Below are positions 14,801-24,500 of a stretch of DNA of 48,199 nucleotides, in pieces; the first letter of the stretch is position 1, and the number at the start of each line of letters is the position of its first letter. The stretch spans positions 1 to 48,199 of the forward strand of contig SVOR01000012.1 of NCBI GenBank assembly GCA_015066295.1, read 5' to 3'. Below the pieces are notes generated by a model. The model worked only from the letters and a program-made list of their open reading frames with translations. It made no database searches and was not told where the DNA came from. Source of the stretch: Oscillospiraceae bacterium (GTDB taxonomy: Bacteria > Bacillota > Clostridia > Oscillospirales > Acutalibacteraceae). A program made the position numbers and the translations under genes.

Positions 14801-14829
14801 TTGACAAATTGCTTGCATCAAATTATAAT
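14801..14829 (+). promoter_or_regulatory. promoter of right glycan arm
   Basis: TTGACA (14801-14806), 17-base spacer, TATAAT (14824-14829): perfect consensus. The SDR-LicD reading frame starts at 14894 after AAGGAG. Confidence 0.85.
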
Positions 14830-14893
14830 GGTTAGTGAATGTAAATAGGCAAGTGTTATAACAAAATACGCTTTTGCTAAAAGGAGAAACACG

Positions 14894-15490
14894 ATGAATA
14901 ATTTAATCTTAATGGACGAGGTTAATACCTACCGTAAATATTACAGTGCTTTTGCTGAAAGGCACATTCATCCGCCGCTATTTATGGGCGAAAAACGCCG
15001 CGGCAGATTTTTGTACGAGAACTTCTACGTAGTCACCGACGGCAATCCCATGGGTAAATATATGGTTGCCTGCCTTGACAACCTTGTTAAAAAAGCACTT
15101 GCAAAATCGGTTGTTTGTTTATCGATAAATGATTTTGAAAATAAATTCGACTGCTACGATTATGAAAATACCGCGTTTGATACATACAAGTCGGTTGATA
15201 ATCTTGAAGCCGTAAACAAATCCGCCTTCTTATTTGTTGCCGATTGCTGTAACACGGCCGATAAAAACGTGTGGTTTGATGCACTCGAAAAGGTAACTGC
15301 CTTTGCTGCAAAGGGCAAGAAAAATATGTGTGTGCTTTCTACACTTTTGCCTGAGTATCCCGCTATTCCGCAAGGTATTAAGCACCTTGCCGAACGTGAG
15401 TTTATATATTTCTTAGAGCGCGGCATTGAGAAAAACACCGAGGAACAGCTTTTCTATATGAGCTTGAAAAACTCTGCCGAAAGATTGTAA
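14894..15490 (+). CDS. SDR-like N-terminal part of SDR-LicD gene (frameshifted)
   Basis: 198 residues preceded by AAGGAG. This is the first part of an extended short-chain dehydrogenase/epimerase-like domain. A degenerate nucleotide-binding segment (FYVVTDGNPMGKYMVACLDN) stands where TGxxGxxG is usual, and the catalytic-type motif YMSLKNSAE (Y-x3-K followed by AE) comes just before the frame ends at TAA 15488. The rest of the domain (IVNTTNQNLNVVRVDNLFGP and on) is encoded at once in the -1 frame. One extra A in the short A-run near 15480-15482 would restore a continuous 656-residue protein through 16863. The break is either a real mutation, a phase-variable tract or a sequencing/assembly error. 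Confidence 0.8.
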   Translation: MNNLILMDEVNTYRKYYSAFAERHIHPPLFMGEKRRGRFLYENFYVVTDGNPMGKYMVACLDNLVKKALAKSVVCLSINDFENKFDCYDYENTAFDTYKSVDNLEAVNKSAFLFVADCCNTADKNVWFDALEKVTAFAAKGKKNMCVLSTLLPEYPAIPQGIKHLAEREFIYFLERGIEKNTEEQLFYMSLKNSAERL

Positions 15491-15687
15491 ACACAACCAA
15501 TCAAAACCTCAACGTTGTACGTGTTGATAATCTGTTTGGTCCCGATGCTAACCTTATTAGAACCTTCGATTTAAGGCAGTATATTGAGGATGCCTTCAAA
15601 AACAAAGAGGTTGTTATTTCGGATAGCGATTACGAAAACGTTATATCTATCTCCTACATAAACACAGCACTTTGCTTTGCCACACAG

Positions 15688-16863
15688 ATGCTTTATACCG
15701 GCAGAAAGGGGCAGGTTTATAACTTCTGTTCGCACACCGTATCTATTGCAGAAATAAAGGAGACCTTGCGCGACGCCTTTAAAGAAAAGCTCGCATTAAA
15801 TGCTACCTCTAACACCAACCCCGTAGTAAATTATCGTGCTTTATGCACTCTCAAATTGTTCCAGAGCGGTTGGATTATTCCGCAAAACGTTGTTATAACC
15901 CTTAAAAATGCGATATATCAGACGGTATGTAATGCTACGGGCGAAATTCACAACAATGCAGATAATATTGCTGTTTACAGCGGCAAGCTGCACCGAATCA
16001 AAGACCTTGAGCTTATGATGCTCCGCGATATTGATGAAATTTGCCGCAAGCATAATATTAAATACTTCCTTTGTGGCGGCACGATGCTCGGCGCCATTCG
16101 TTACGGACACAGTATTCCGTGGGACGATGACCTCGATATCGGTATGCTGCGCGAGGATTTTGAAAAATTCCGCAAAGTTTGTCAGGCAGAGCACAAGGAT
16201 ATCTACAACTATTCAAGCCATATCAACAAGAGTGGCTCTCACTATATTGTAGACAAGGTTCGTCTTAACGGCACCTTCTTCTCAACCAAATATTCTTCCA
16301 TTCACGAATACGAGGACGGCTTGTTTATCGACGTGCTTGTTTACGATAAAACCACCAACATTAAGTTTTTAGGCAAGCTTCAAACAAAGATTGTCTTCCT
16401 GCTTTCAAAATTCATCGAGCTTCGTTGGTACAATAAACCGAGAAAAAATTTCCACTATAAAAAATCCCTCGTGTTGCTACCGCTTTTACGTATTTTCCCG
16501 TTAGGTTTCTACCACGCAATTTATGAGTTCCTACTCAAATTCTACACCAAAAACAAAAAGGCTAAATACGTAATTGACTCTACCGGTAAGCTTCAAGATA
16601 AGGGCCCCTTCCCGATTTATGACTTAGAGCACGTTCAGTACGTTGATTTCGACGGCGGCTTTAAGGCTCCCATCCCGGCAGATTACAATAATTACCTCAC
16701 CTTTGACTACGGTCCTAACTACCTGCCTGAGCCTCCCCTATCCGACCGTTGTGCTCCGCACAATTTTGCACGTATCGACCTTGGTGAATATATTTTTGAA
16801 ACCAAAGAAAAATCAGATTATCGTGCTGCAAACGTTCACGGCGAGCTTTTTGAAGAGATATAA
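15688..16863 (+). CDS. LicD-family phosphotransferase part of SDR-LicD gene
   Basis: 391 residues from the first ATG, but the frame is open from at least 15481, and the ATG at 15688 has no ribosome-binding site, so this is the distal part of the frameshifted gene. Its first 90 residues finish the SDR-like domain (QVYNFCSHTVSIAEIKETL). Then comes a LicD/FKRP-type nucleotidyltransferase-fold domain: LRDIDEICRKHNIKYFLCGG, TMLGAIRYGHSIPWDDDLDI with the metal-binding DDDLD, and FIDVLVYD. LicD enzymes transfer a phospho-substituent such as phosphocholine from a CDP donor to a glycan. The divergent cytidylyltransferase at 12972 could make that donor. The fusion of an SDR module to LicD is itself notable. 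A terminator follows at 16869. Confidence 0.85.
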   Translation: MLYTGRKGQVYNFCSHTVSIAEIKETLRDAFKEKLALNATSNTNPVVNYRALCTLKLFQSGWIIPQNVVITLKNAIYQTVCNATGEIHNNADNIAVYSGKLHRIKDLELMMLRDIDEICRKHNIKYFLCGGTMLGAIRYGHSIPWDDDLDIGMLREDFEKFRKVCQAEHKDIYNYSSHINKSGSHYIVDKVRLNGTFFSTKYSSIHEYEDGLFIDVLVYDKTTNIKFLGKLQTKIVFLLSKFIELRWYNKPRKNFHYKKSLVLLPLLRIFPLGFYHAIYEFLLKFYTKNKKAKYVIDSTGKLQDKGPFPIYDLEHVQYVDFDGGFKAPIPADYNNYLTFDYGPNYLPEPPLSDRCAPHNFARIDLGEYIFETKEKSDYRAANVHGELFEEI

Positions 16864-16868
16864 TTTAT

Positions 16869-16898
16869 AAAAAACGATGCAGCAACGCATCGTTTTTT
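16869..16898 (+). terminator. terminator after SDR-LicD
   Basis: AAAAAACGATGC (16869-16880) and its complement (16887-16898) flank the 6-base loop AGCAAC, giving a T-run at the end; it can act on both strands. Confidence 0.88.
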
Positions 16899-16951
16899 AT
16901 ATTTCATCGTGTTTTGGGAAAAATATATAAAACTTTTTTAAGGAGATTTTT

Positions 16952-17746
16952 ATGGTTATAGATTTTCACACCCACGCCTTTCCCGATGCGTTGGCCGAGC
17001 GCGCCATTGCGTCGCTCATTAAGGCGTGTGGCAACCTATATGAGCCCTGTCACAATGGTACGGTAGCGGGGCTTTGCGATAATATGAATCGTTTTGGCGT
17101 GGATATTTCGGTGGTGCAGCCCGTTATTACTAAACCGAGTCAAACCGTAACGCTTAACGAGTGGGCGGCATCGATACAGAGTGATAAAATAATTTCGTTT
17201 GGCGGTATACATCCCGATACCGACGACTACAAAAGGGATATTGATTTTGTTTGCTCACTCGGTCTTAAAGGACTTAAATTCCACGTCGAATACCAACACT
17301 TCACCATTGATGAGCCCAAAATGCTGCCCATTTATGATTACGCCTTTTCGAAGGGTCTTATAATTCTGCACCACGCAGGTTTTGACCCCGCCTTCCCGCC
17401 ACCCTACCATTCATCACCCAAGCAATTTGCAAATATTGCAAAGAGGCTCCGCGGAGGCACGCTTATTGCGGCGCATTTGGGCGGTCAAAAACAGTGGGAC
17501 GACGTCGAAAAATATCTGCCCGACACCAACGTATATATTGATACCTCTATGGGGTTTGAATATTATTCTAAGGAACAATTTTTGAGAATTGTTGATGCTC
17601 TCGGTGATGACCGTATATTGTTTGGCTCGGATTCGCCATGGAGTAAGGCCGACCGAGAGATAGAAACCATCAACTCTTTGTCGCTTTCACAAGGCACAAA
17701 GGATAAAATTCTTTATAAAAACGCGATGGGTCTGTTAAATTTATAA
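16952..17746 (+). CDS. amidohydrolase-2 family metal-dependent hydrolase
   Basis: 264 residues, a full TIM-barrel of the Amidohydro_2 type: HTH metal motif at the N-terminus (DFHTHAF), GLKGLKFHVEY, LHHAGFD, AAHLGG and GSDSPW, which supply His, Lys/His, His, His and Asp ligands in order. Members include decarboxylases and lactonases; the substrate is not evident. AAGGAG precedes ATG 16952. It lies between the LicD gene and a class II aldolase in the same direction, so a sugar-acid or lactone substrate is possible. Likely soluble and cytoplasmic. Confidence 0.87.
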   Translation: MVIDFHTHAFPDALAERAIASLIKACGNLYEPCHNGTVAGLCDNMNRFGVDISVVQPVITKPSQTVTLNEWAASIQSDKIISFGGIHPDTDDYKRDIDFVCSLGLKGLKFHVEYQHFTIDEPKMLPIYDYAFSKGLIILHHAGFDPAFPPPYHSSPKQFANIAKRLRGGTLIAAHLGGQKQWDDVEKYLPDTNVYIDTSMGFEYYSKEQFLRIVDALGDDRILFGSDSPWSKADREIETINSLSLSQGTKDKILYKNAMGLLNL

Positions 17747-17845
17747 AAAAATACTTTTTTTATGTAAAATATTACTCTTTTTATATAGACAACCACAAAT
17801 TATTATGTTAAAATTATAACGTAAATGTTTTTTGGAGGGTTAATA

Positions 17846-18514
17846 ATGACGGTTGAAGAAATCAAGAAGCAGATATGCGAAGTTGGTCAAAAGCTTTATG
17901 ACAAAGGCTTCGTTGCTGCAAACGACGGTAATATTTCGGTTAAGGTTGGGGAAAATGAGTATTATTGCACCCCCACAGGTGTTTCTAAAGGCGGTATGAC
18001 ACCTGATATGATTATTAAAATTGACAAGGACGGTAACAAGCTTGAGGGCAAGCTTAACCCGTCATCTGAAATTAAAATGCACATGCGTGTATTCCGTGAG
18101 CGTCCCGACGTTAATGCGGTGGTTCACGCTCATCCCCCTATTGCAACTGCCTTTACAGTTGCAGGCATTCCGCTTAAAGAGTACATACTTCCCGAAGCTG
18201 TTTTAACCTTGGGTGCAGTGCCTACCTGTGAATACGGCACACCTTCTACTATGGAAATTCCCGATTCAATCATGCCTTACATTCAAACAAATGACGTATT
18301 TTTACTTAAAAACCACGGTGCACTTACCGTTGGTTGCGACCTTACGAAGGCTCATTTCCTTATGGAAGAGGTTGAATTTAACGCTAAAATTGCTTTCTAT
18401 GCAAGAATGCTTGGCGGTATTCAGGAAATTCCCGACGACCAGCTTCCGAAACTTATGGACCTTCGCGAAAGAATGAAGTTAACCGGTAAGCACCCCGGAA
18501 TTAAACGCGACTAA
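17846..18514 (+). CDS. class II aldolase/adducin family protein (FucA-like)
   Basis: 222 residues of the zinc class II aldolase family. Seen: AANDGNISVK at the N-terminus, TPTGVSKG, SSEIKMHMRV, zinc ligands in VVHAHPP and KNHGALTVG, and the acidic residue in LPEAV. The family splits sugar-1-phosphates (L-fuculose-1-P, L-rhamnulose-1-P) or epimerises ribulose-5-P; which one applies cannot be decided here. ATG 17846 is chosen because GGAGGG is at 17834-17839; the ATG at 17825 precedes that site. Separated by about 100 AT-rich bases from the amidohydrolase and followed by a strong terminator. Confidence 0.88.
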   Translation: MTVEEIKKQICEVGQKLYDKGFVAANDGNISVKVGENEYYCTPTGVSKGGMTPDMIIKIDKDGNKLEGKLNPSSEIKMHMRVFRERPDVNAVVHAHPPIATAFTVAGIPLKEYILPEAVLTLGAVPTCEYGTPSTMEIPDSIMPYIQTNDVFLLKNHGALTVGCDLTKAHFLMEEVEFNAKIAFYARMLGGIQEIPDDQLPKLMDLRERMKLTGKHPGIKRD

Positions 18515-18521
18515 TAAAGGA

Positions 18522-18554
18522 AAAAGCCTTGAAGTTAAACTTCAAGGCTTTTAT
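18522..18554. terminator. bidirectional terminator between aldolase and glf
   Basis: A 14-bp stem (18522-18535 with 18539-18552) around a 3-base loop, with A and T runs. It sits between convergent genes and ends 2 bases before the glf stop. Confidence 0.88.
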
Positions 18555-19645
18555 TATATATTTTTTGTTTTGTTTAGTGCCGATAGAATAACCTTATCCA
18601 TATCATAATACTTGTATTCGCCGAGTCGACCGCCAAAAATGACATTTGGTGTTTTTTGTGCTTCGGCAAGATATTTTTCAAAAAGGGTATTGTTTTGCTC
18701 GTTATTTACGGGATAATAGGGCTCGTCACCCTTTTGCCACTCGGCAGAATACTCATAACTTATAACCGTTTTAGGACCCGTACCAAACTCGAAATGCTTG
18801 TGCTCGATAATACGTGTATACGGTGTATCAGAATCGGTATAGTTAACAACTGCATTACCCTGGAAATCGGGTATATCGAGTATTTTTTCCTCAAAGCGAA
18901 TGCTTCTGTATTCGAGTGCGCCGTATTTATAATCGAAATACTCATCAATGGCGCCCGTAAAGACCACCGTTTTTGCCTTAGCGCTTAATTCTTGCCTATT
19001 CTTTAAGAAATCAACGCCCAGCAAAACTTCAATGCCGCAGAGCATATTTTCGACCATTTTTGTATAGCCACCGATAGGTATGCCTTGATAGATATCGTTA
19101 AAATAGTTATTATCATAGGTAAATCTGACGGGCAAACGCTTTATAATAAATGGCGGCAACTCGTCACACGGACGACCCCACTGTTTACCGGTATAGCCCT
19201 TTATAAGCTTTTCGTATATATCGCGGCCCACAAGGCTAATTGCCGTTTCCTCTAGGTTTTTAGGCTCTTTTATGCCTGCTTCTTCACGCTGCTTTTCAAT
19301 AATTGCTTTTGCCTCGTCGGGCTCGGTAACGCCCCACATTTGCTCAAAGGTGTTCATATTAAAGGGCAGGTTATATCTTTCGCCCTTAAAATCGGCAATC
19401 GGCATATTTATATAATTATTAAAGCGAGCAAATTGGTTTACATAATCCCATACTCTCTTATCACTTGTGTGGAAAATATGTGCGCCGTATTTATGCACGT
19501 TTATTTGCTCTATATTTTCGGTGTAGACGTTACCGCCGATATGATTTCGCTTGTCAATAACCAGACATTTATAGCCCTTATCGGTCATCTCTCTGGCAAA
19601 AACGGCACCGTAAAGACCCGAACCGACTATAAGATAATCGTACAT
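18554..19645 (-). CDS. glf: UDP-galactopyranose mutase
   Basis: 363 residues, the usual length. The N-terminal FAD Rossmann motif is DYLIVGSGLYGAVFAREM, then DKRNHIGGN, then family motifs GAHIFHTSD, NLPFNMNTF and GYTGKQWGRP, and near the C-terminus VIFGGRLGEYKYYDMDKVI. It interconverts UDP-galactopyranose and UDP-galactofuranose for surface glycans, consistent with the neighbouring LicD, cytidylyltransferase and glycosidase genes. GAGGGG lies before the ATG, and a consensus promoter is at 19674-19702. Transcribed alone and convergent with the aldolase gene. Confidence 0.97.
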   Translation of the reverse strand: MYDYLIVGSGLYGAVFAREMTDKGYKCLVIDKRNHIGGNVYTENIEQINVHKYGAHIFHTSDKRVWDYVNQFARFNNYINMPIADFKGERYNLPFNMNTFEQMWGVTEPDEAKAIIEKQREEAGIKEPKNLEETAISLVGRDIYEKLIKGYTGKQWGRPCDELPPFIIKRLPVRFTYDNNYFNDIYQGIPIGGYTKMVENMLCGIEVLLGVDFLKNRQELSAKAKTVVFTGAIDEYFDYKYGALEYRSIRFEEKILDIPDFQGNAVVNYTDSDTPYTRIIEHKHFEFGTGPKTVISYEYSAEWQKGDEPYYPVNNEQNNTLFEKYLAEAQKTPNVIFGGRLGEYKYYDMDKVILSALNKTKNI

Positions 19646-19673
19646 AGCTGCGCCCCTCTTTCTTAATAAATTG

Positions 19674-19702
19674 ATTATATCACAATAGCCTTATCAAGTC
19701 AA
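19674..19702 (-). promoter_or_regulatory. promoter of glf
   Basis: On the minus strand TTGACT (19702-19697), 17-base spacer, TGA-TATAAT (-10 at 19679-19674). Confidence 0.78.
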
Positions 19703-19708
19703 ACTATC

Positions 19709-19737
19709 TTGAAGTTTAACGTCTATTATGCTATACT
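19709..19737 (+). promoter_or_regulatory. promoter of Cys-rich small protein
   Basis: TTGAAG (19709-19714), 17-base spacer, TATACT (19732-19737), back to back with the glf promoter. Confidence 0.65.
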
Positions 19738-19752
19738 AATCGTGGTGATGAT

Positions 19753-19974
19753 ATGAGTTGTAAGTTTTTTCAAAATGACAAGTGCGAATACTTCCCTTGC
19801 CATAAAAACATCGAAAAATTTAACTGTCTTTTTTGTTTTTGTCCGCTATATCCGCTTGATTGCGGCGGCAACTATAAATTGACTGCTGACGGCATTAAGG
19901 ATTGTAGTGACTGCACCATACCGCACAAGGCTGAGAATTATGACTACATCATTGAGAAACTAAAACACAAATAA
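19753..19974 (+). CDS. cysteine-rich small domain protein
   Basis: 73 residues matching the Cysteine-rich small domain family (PF04071, from memory): FFQNDKCEYFPCHK then FNCLFCFCPLYPLDCGGNY, and a C-terminal DCSDCTIPHKAENYDYI. Nine cysteines in 73 residues, in CxxC-type spacings, suggest metal or Fe-S binding. In other genomes the domain is often found with cobalamin-related genes; there are none here. GGTGAT is the ribosome-binding site. A stand-alone gene between glf and a bidirectional terminator. Confidence 0.9.
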   Translation: MSCKFFQNDKCEYFPCHKNIEKFNCLFCFCPLYPLDCGGNYKLTADGIKDCSDCTIPHKAENYDYIIEKLKHK

Positions 19975-20058
19975 TTTTATGCCTTTTAATTATTCCCGTT
20001 TGGTCTATTTATTATACCGATAGATTTGACTGCTGAATTTAAAAGATAACACATATTA

Positions 20059-20090
20059 AAAAAACACCTGACATAAGTCAGGTGTTTTTT
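20059..20090. terminator. bidirectional terminator
   Basis: A 14-bp stem AAAAAACACCTGAC/GTCAGGTGTTTTTT with loop ATAA, between the convergent Cys-rich gene and the large secreted protein gene. Confidence 0.9.
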
Positions 20091-20098
20091 ATTGTGTT

Positions 20099-21553
20099 TT
20101 ATTTTGTAACAAAAATTACTGTGGGCTTACTATCGCCAAGCATACTCTTTATTTGGGTTCCTACAGAGTTATCAAATAAAACCTTATCCTTAACGTCACG
20201 GCTTCTACCAAGATAACCGCCCGTATACTGAATATAGATGTTATTGCTATACGTCGGTGAATGGGAAGCCTCTGCGGCGTTGGACTGCACCAAATCAACC
20301 TTTGATAGTGCCATTAAATTATTGTTTATTTCAAAATAGCCATTAAGCACGTTAGGATGATTCCAAGCCTTTATGTGAGCTGCGGTATTTTTATCGGGAC
20401 GCTGCTCGCAAAAACCGGTGCCTGCATACCACATAAGGTTATCGTTAAATTTTACGTCCTGTATGTAGCTTGTCTCAGGTGTGCCGCCCTTTAAGAAATA
20501 TTCAATAGAATAGTTGCAATGTTCCATTACGTTATTGCTAAAATCAACGTTTAGCATTTTGATGCCCGACGTTTCTGAGTCGGTGCTGTATTGGAAAGTA
20601 ACTGCGGCATCATAAATCTGATTGAAGTAGCAGTTCTTTATAGAGTATCTATCGCAACCACCCCAAATTTCAACGGCATTGCCATATCTAACCGGAGTAT
20701 TATCTACCGAGCTAAGCATCTGAATAGAGCCGCCAATCCACTGGAATTCACAGTTCTGAACGGTTAGACCCTTGCGGGTGGAACCCTGAATACCATGTGC
20801 GCCGCCGTATTTAAAGCACAGATTATCAAAGTTGATATTATCTGCTGATACTTTAGCTATATGTGTTCCGACACAAAGCTCTATGCTGCTGTAAATATAT
20901 GACGGATTACCATCCTTACAATACAGATATAATTCACCTGTTTCATTGTCGTGATAAAAATGCAGATCTTCATCCAAATCGGAATAAGAATTAAATTCTT
21001 TGCCGGTAGTATTGTTGTAGGTGTTACCATCCGCATCAGTGCGAACCACACATTTAATACCATGCTTCTTTCCACCGTCAAAGACTATTGTACCAATGTC
21101 CGAGCTAAAGGTTTGGCTGTATTTATAGACATTGCGGTTGCCAAAGAACAGAAATCCCGTACGTGTCCATTTGCCACTTTTTGCAGCATCCACGGGGGAA
21201 GCATATATCTCGGGCTTGTTGCCCGTGCCGTAAGCAGAATAGGAAACACCTGCTACGTTTGCCTTAATTGAGCCGCGGAACACACTGCCGCGTTCAAAGT
21301 ATACCACGTCGCCTGCCTTTAATTTGCTTTTAATGTTTTCGAGGTCTGTTAACGTGGCGAGTGGTGTTGACGGTGTTAAACCGTCGTTTGTGCTTTCGCC
21401 ACTATTTGAAAAATAATATGCGGTACCACCCGAGGTTGGCTGCACTCCATCCGCAGTGGTGCGGATGGAAGCTATACGCCAATCGGTGTATCCACGATAT
21501 TGCGAGAGCATTTCTTCCTCTGTTAAAGTAGCACCGTTATTGCCTGTTGGCAT
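20099..21553 (-). CDS. beta-helix C-terminal part of the giant secreted protein
   Basis: 484 residues from the first ATG after an in-frame TGA. There is no ribosome-binding site or signal peptide here, and the frame is the same as that of the upstream giant gene. This is therefore the C-terminal region cut off by a nonsense codon at 21572-21574. It is a right-handed parallel beta-helix of the pectate-lyase-like type: GGTAYYFSNSGESTNDGLTP, then LKAGDVVYFERGSVFRGSI, then repeated N-x-C/N-x-F strands (NINFDNLCFKYG, GLTVQNCEFQWIGG, YSIKNCYFNQI). Polysaccharide lyase or hydrolase function is inferred from fold only. If not read through, this part would be untranslated or made only by reinitiation. 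Confidence 0.75.
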   Translation of the reverse strand: MPTGNNGATLTEEEMLSQYRGYTDWRIASIRTTADGVQPTSGGTAYYFSNSGESTNDGLTPSTPLATLTDLENIKSKLKAGDVVYFERGSVFRGSIKANVAGVSYSAYGTGNKPEIYASPVDAAKSGKWTRTGFLFFGNRNVYKYSQTFSSDIGTIVFDGGKKHGIKCVVRTDADGNTYNNTTGKEFNSYSDLDEDLHFYHDNETGELYLYCKDGNPSYIYSSIELCVGTHIAKVSADNINFDNLCFKYGGAHGIQGSTRKGLTVQNCEFQWIGGSIQMLSSVDNTPVRYGNAVEIWGGCDRYSIKNCYFNQIYDAAVTFQYSTDSETSGIKMLNVDFSNNVMEHCNYSIEYFLKGGTPETSYIQDVKFNDNLMWYAGTGFCEQRPDKNTAAHIKAWNHPNVLNGYFEINNNLMALSKVDLVQSNAAEASHSPTYSNNIYIQYTGGYLGRSRDVKDKVLFDNSVGTQIKSMLGDSKPTVIFVTK

Positions 21554-21571
21554 CGGTACGTACTCAGCAGT

Positions 21572-24500
21572 TCAGGGCTCTGCAACACGTCTCATATCAA
21601 AGTGAGTAGCTGTTCTTGTTGTGCCGTGCTCTCTATACTGACGAAGTTCAATAGACTTCTTACATGTAGCTGCGTTGTAGGCTGCAACCAATCCAACAGG
21701 AGGTGAAGTGTAGTCGCCCATACCGCAAGCCTTGAAGTTAAGTGTAACGTCCTTATCAAGAGCTGCTGCTGCATTTACGGTTGAGAAGTAGAGAATACCG
21801 TTTGTAAGTGCCGGCATAAAGTGACCTGCAATCTTACCGTTTTCAAGACCACCAAGTGAGGCCATCCATGTATAAGAAGCGTCAACTGTCTTAATCGACG
21901 GGTCAAGAGCTGCAGCCATTACTGAACGCCAACCACCCATCGAGCCGCCTGATGCATAGTTCTTAGCATTAACGTTATATTCAGGAAGCATCTTTGCGAA
22001 CTGTGAAGCGATGTAGTCACGCTTGACAATACCGTATGCATAAAGCTCGGTCGGTGATTTTTCGGTACCAACGCCTGCATTGGGGTTGTACTCGGTAAAG
22101 AAGCCTTTTGTACCACCACTCTTAGAGCTTACCTTATGAATTGCGGTATAATATGAAGAAGCCTGGTTGTTGAGAATACCGTGCGAGTTCATATTTATAA
22201 AGAGCGCATTGCTTATGGTCTGCTTGCCTGCACTTGAAGCATCGCCGTAGCCTTGGTAGTTACCTCTAACAATTAAGCTGCCTGCTGCCGCATCATTCTT
22301 TAAGGTCAGGTTAAAGGATGAAGGACGAACGGTATAATCGTTATAGAGGAACTTGTTATTTGTGGTATCAGCAAAGAGCTCGCTAACCTTGGTAGCACCT
22401 TCGAGAACCGCACTCGGCTCCTCGGTTGCTAACTGAATATCGTAAAGGTAATATCCGCTAACGTCGGCCTTACGGGTAGCATAAATATACGTACCATCGT
22501 AAACAGCGTCTGCTTCCTTAGCGGTCCAATAGTTCTGGAAGGCTTCGCTTTCTACCTCTTCCTCAATCTTTTCAAGAATTGCCGACCAATCTGAACGACA
22601 GGATGCATAGAACTCAGCAGGTGTAGCATTTACTGTAACGCCCTGCTCATCAACGTAGCTTGTCGGTGCGGCTGCAGCGGCTTCTACCTTATCGAAGTCA
22701 ACTATAACTGTGTGGTTGAATTTGGCAACCAGCTTGTTGCTTTCATCAAGCACTTCAAGGAATACGTATACTGCGCCGGGCTGATTCATTTGGGTTGAGA
22801 ACTTAAATACGTCGCCCTCATATACACCCTTCTTCACATACTTATTAGTGTGCGGGAAGGTTGCCGTATCAACCGCTACGGTTTCATTGCCGTAGAGGTT
22901 TAACTCTGCATTATCCTTATATACAGTATATCTGAGCTTATAACCGCCCTTAATTCTAAAGGCATAGGTTATGGTTTCATTTGATATATAGCTGATATCA
23001 TCGGTCTGTGCAATATTGTCAAGGTAGTGGTCGGTACCACCCTCAAGAACAGTTTCAACCTGAATTGTGGTAGAACTGTTATCCTGAATTGTACCGTCAT
23101 CTACAACCAAGTTACCGTATGTACCGGTTGATTCGTTGTAATAATGACGAGCAGGTTGTGCGGCAGTGTATACATCGTTATAGGTGCGCTCAATTACGTC
23201 ACCATAATAGTAGTAAACTGTGCTGTCGTCCTCTACGGTATATGCAATATAAGCACGAGCCGAGATGGGTAGATTGTACCATGTTTCAGGGATATTAACC
23301 AATACTGCGGTAATATCTGAATGCTGTGCGGTGGAAGCAGATACTGTTGTTGCCTTACCGCGTTTTACATTCTTTGTGGTGTAAAGCAACTCGCCGTCAA
23401 TAAGCGCACTCGGGATAATGAGTGTACCAATTTCTTTAACGGTAACGTTTTCGATTATGGTATCACCAAGCTTAATATTGGTTGTAGTATCACCCATAAT
23501 CTTATTACCGTCGGTTGTAACAATGTTAACTCTGTTACCAAACTTAATACCTGCGGTATTGTTTGCATCGGCAACTCTAACCGTTGCGCCTATGGGAGCA
23601 ACGCTGGCTACGCCTTCCTCGATATATTCGGTTTCAATCTTAACTGTTTCAATACCGAGTGTCTCGAAGCGGAATTTATTACCTGTATCATCTACGCATT
23701 GATATGAAGAAAGCTTTTTGCCGTTCTCGTAAATGCTAAGACCCAAAGCTGCCAGCTCTTTGCCCTGCTCAGGTGTTACGGTTACGTAGTAAGCCGAGTC
23801 GGTTTCATCGCTGATGATGGGCTCGATAACAACTGTATTATCGGCAATCTCATCTGCATAAACGTTGTCTGTGCCGTCATCAACAACATTGATTGTAAAG
23901 GAGGTTGTTTTACCCTGATAGTTAGCGGTAACGGTAACCTCACCTGCCGAGAAGCCTACAAACTTGCCGTTTGAAACTTCACCGTTTACGTCTCTTACGT
24001 TATCGATATTTGCACTGTAGCCTAAAACTGTCTTGCCGCTGAACTTAAGACCTACGTTTGCAAGGTCAAATACTGTATTAACAGCAACCTTAATATTGTT
24101 AATGTCGTAAGCTAAATCATTGCTTGTGGGTGCGGTTTCGTCGGTATCGTTTAGATATACCGCGAAGTTCTTAATACAGCACCAAGATGTGTTTACGCCC
24201 TGGTCACCTACGTCGTAGGTTACAACGCCGACGCCGCCCTTCTTAACAGCAGCAGTTTCGGTCATAGAGCTTATACCATCACTAAATGTAGCGTTTGTGC
24301 CTGCATAACGTGCTGTAAAGGTATAGGTTTCATAGTTGTTAATAGACCAAGTGCCGCTACCTGTCGAGGATGCGCCGCTATTGTCTACACCATAGCTAAA
24401 TACCCTACTATATGCAGTTTGATTCTTAGAGTTAGCAACAAACATTGTAAAGCCTGTGCTTGTTGAATCAAGACGTCCTTCCTCAGTTATCGGTGCACGG

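Noticed and set aside
15448-15490. Programmed -1 ribosomal frameshifting in the SDR-LicD gene
   Set aside because: The nearest heptamer (G-AAA-AAC) is upstream of the conserved AE motif and no clear stimulatory structure follows; a one-base deletion in the A-run fits the protein better.
19977-20045. Similarity of TTTATGCCTTTT-AATTATT and TGAATTTAAAAGA words to 3888-4065
   Set aside because: Only short AT-rich matches with unequal spacing; within what chance could give in this composition.
21572-21574. TGA read as tryptophan or selenocysteine
   Set aside because: UGA ends glgC and the DUF805 gene in ATGA overlaps, and no SECIS-like hairpin is seen just after the codon.
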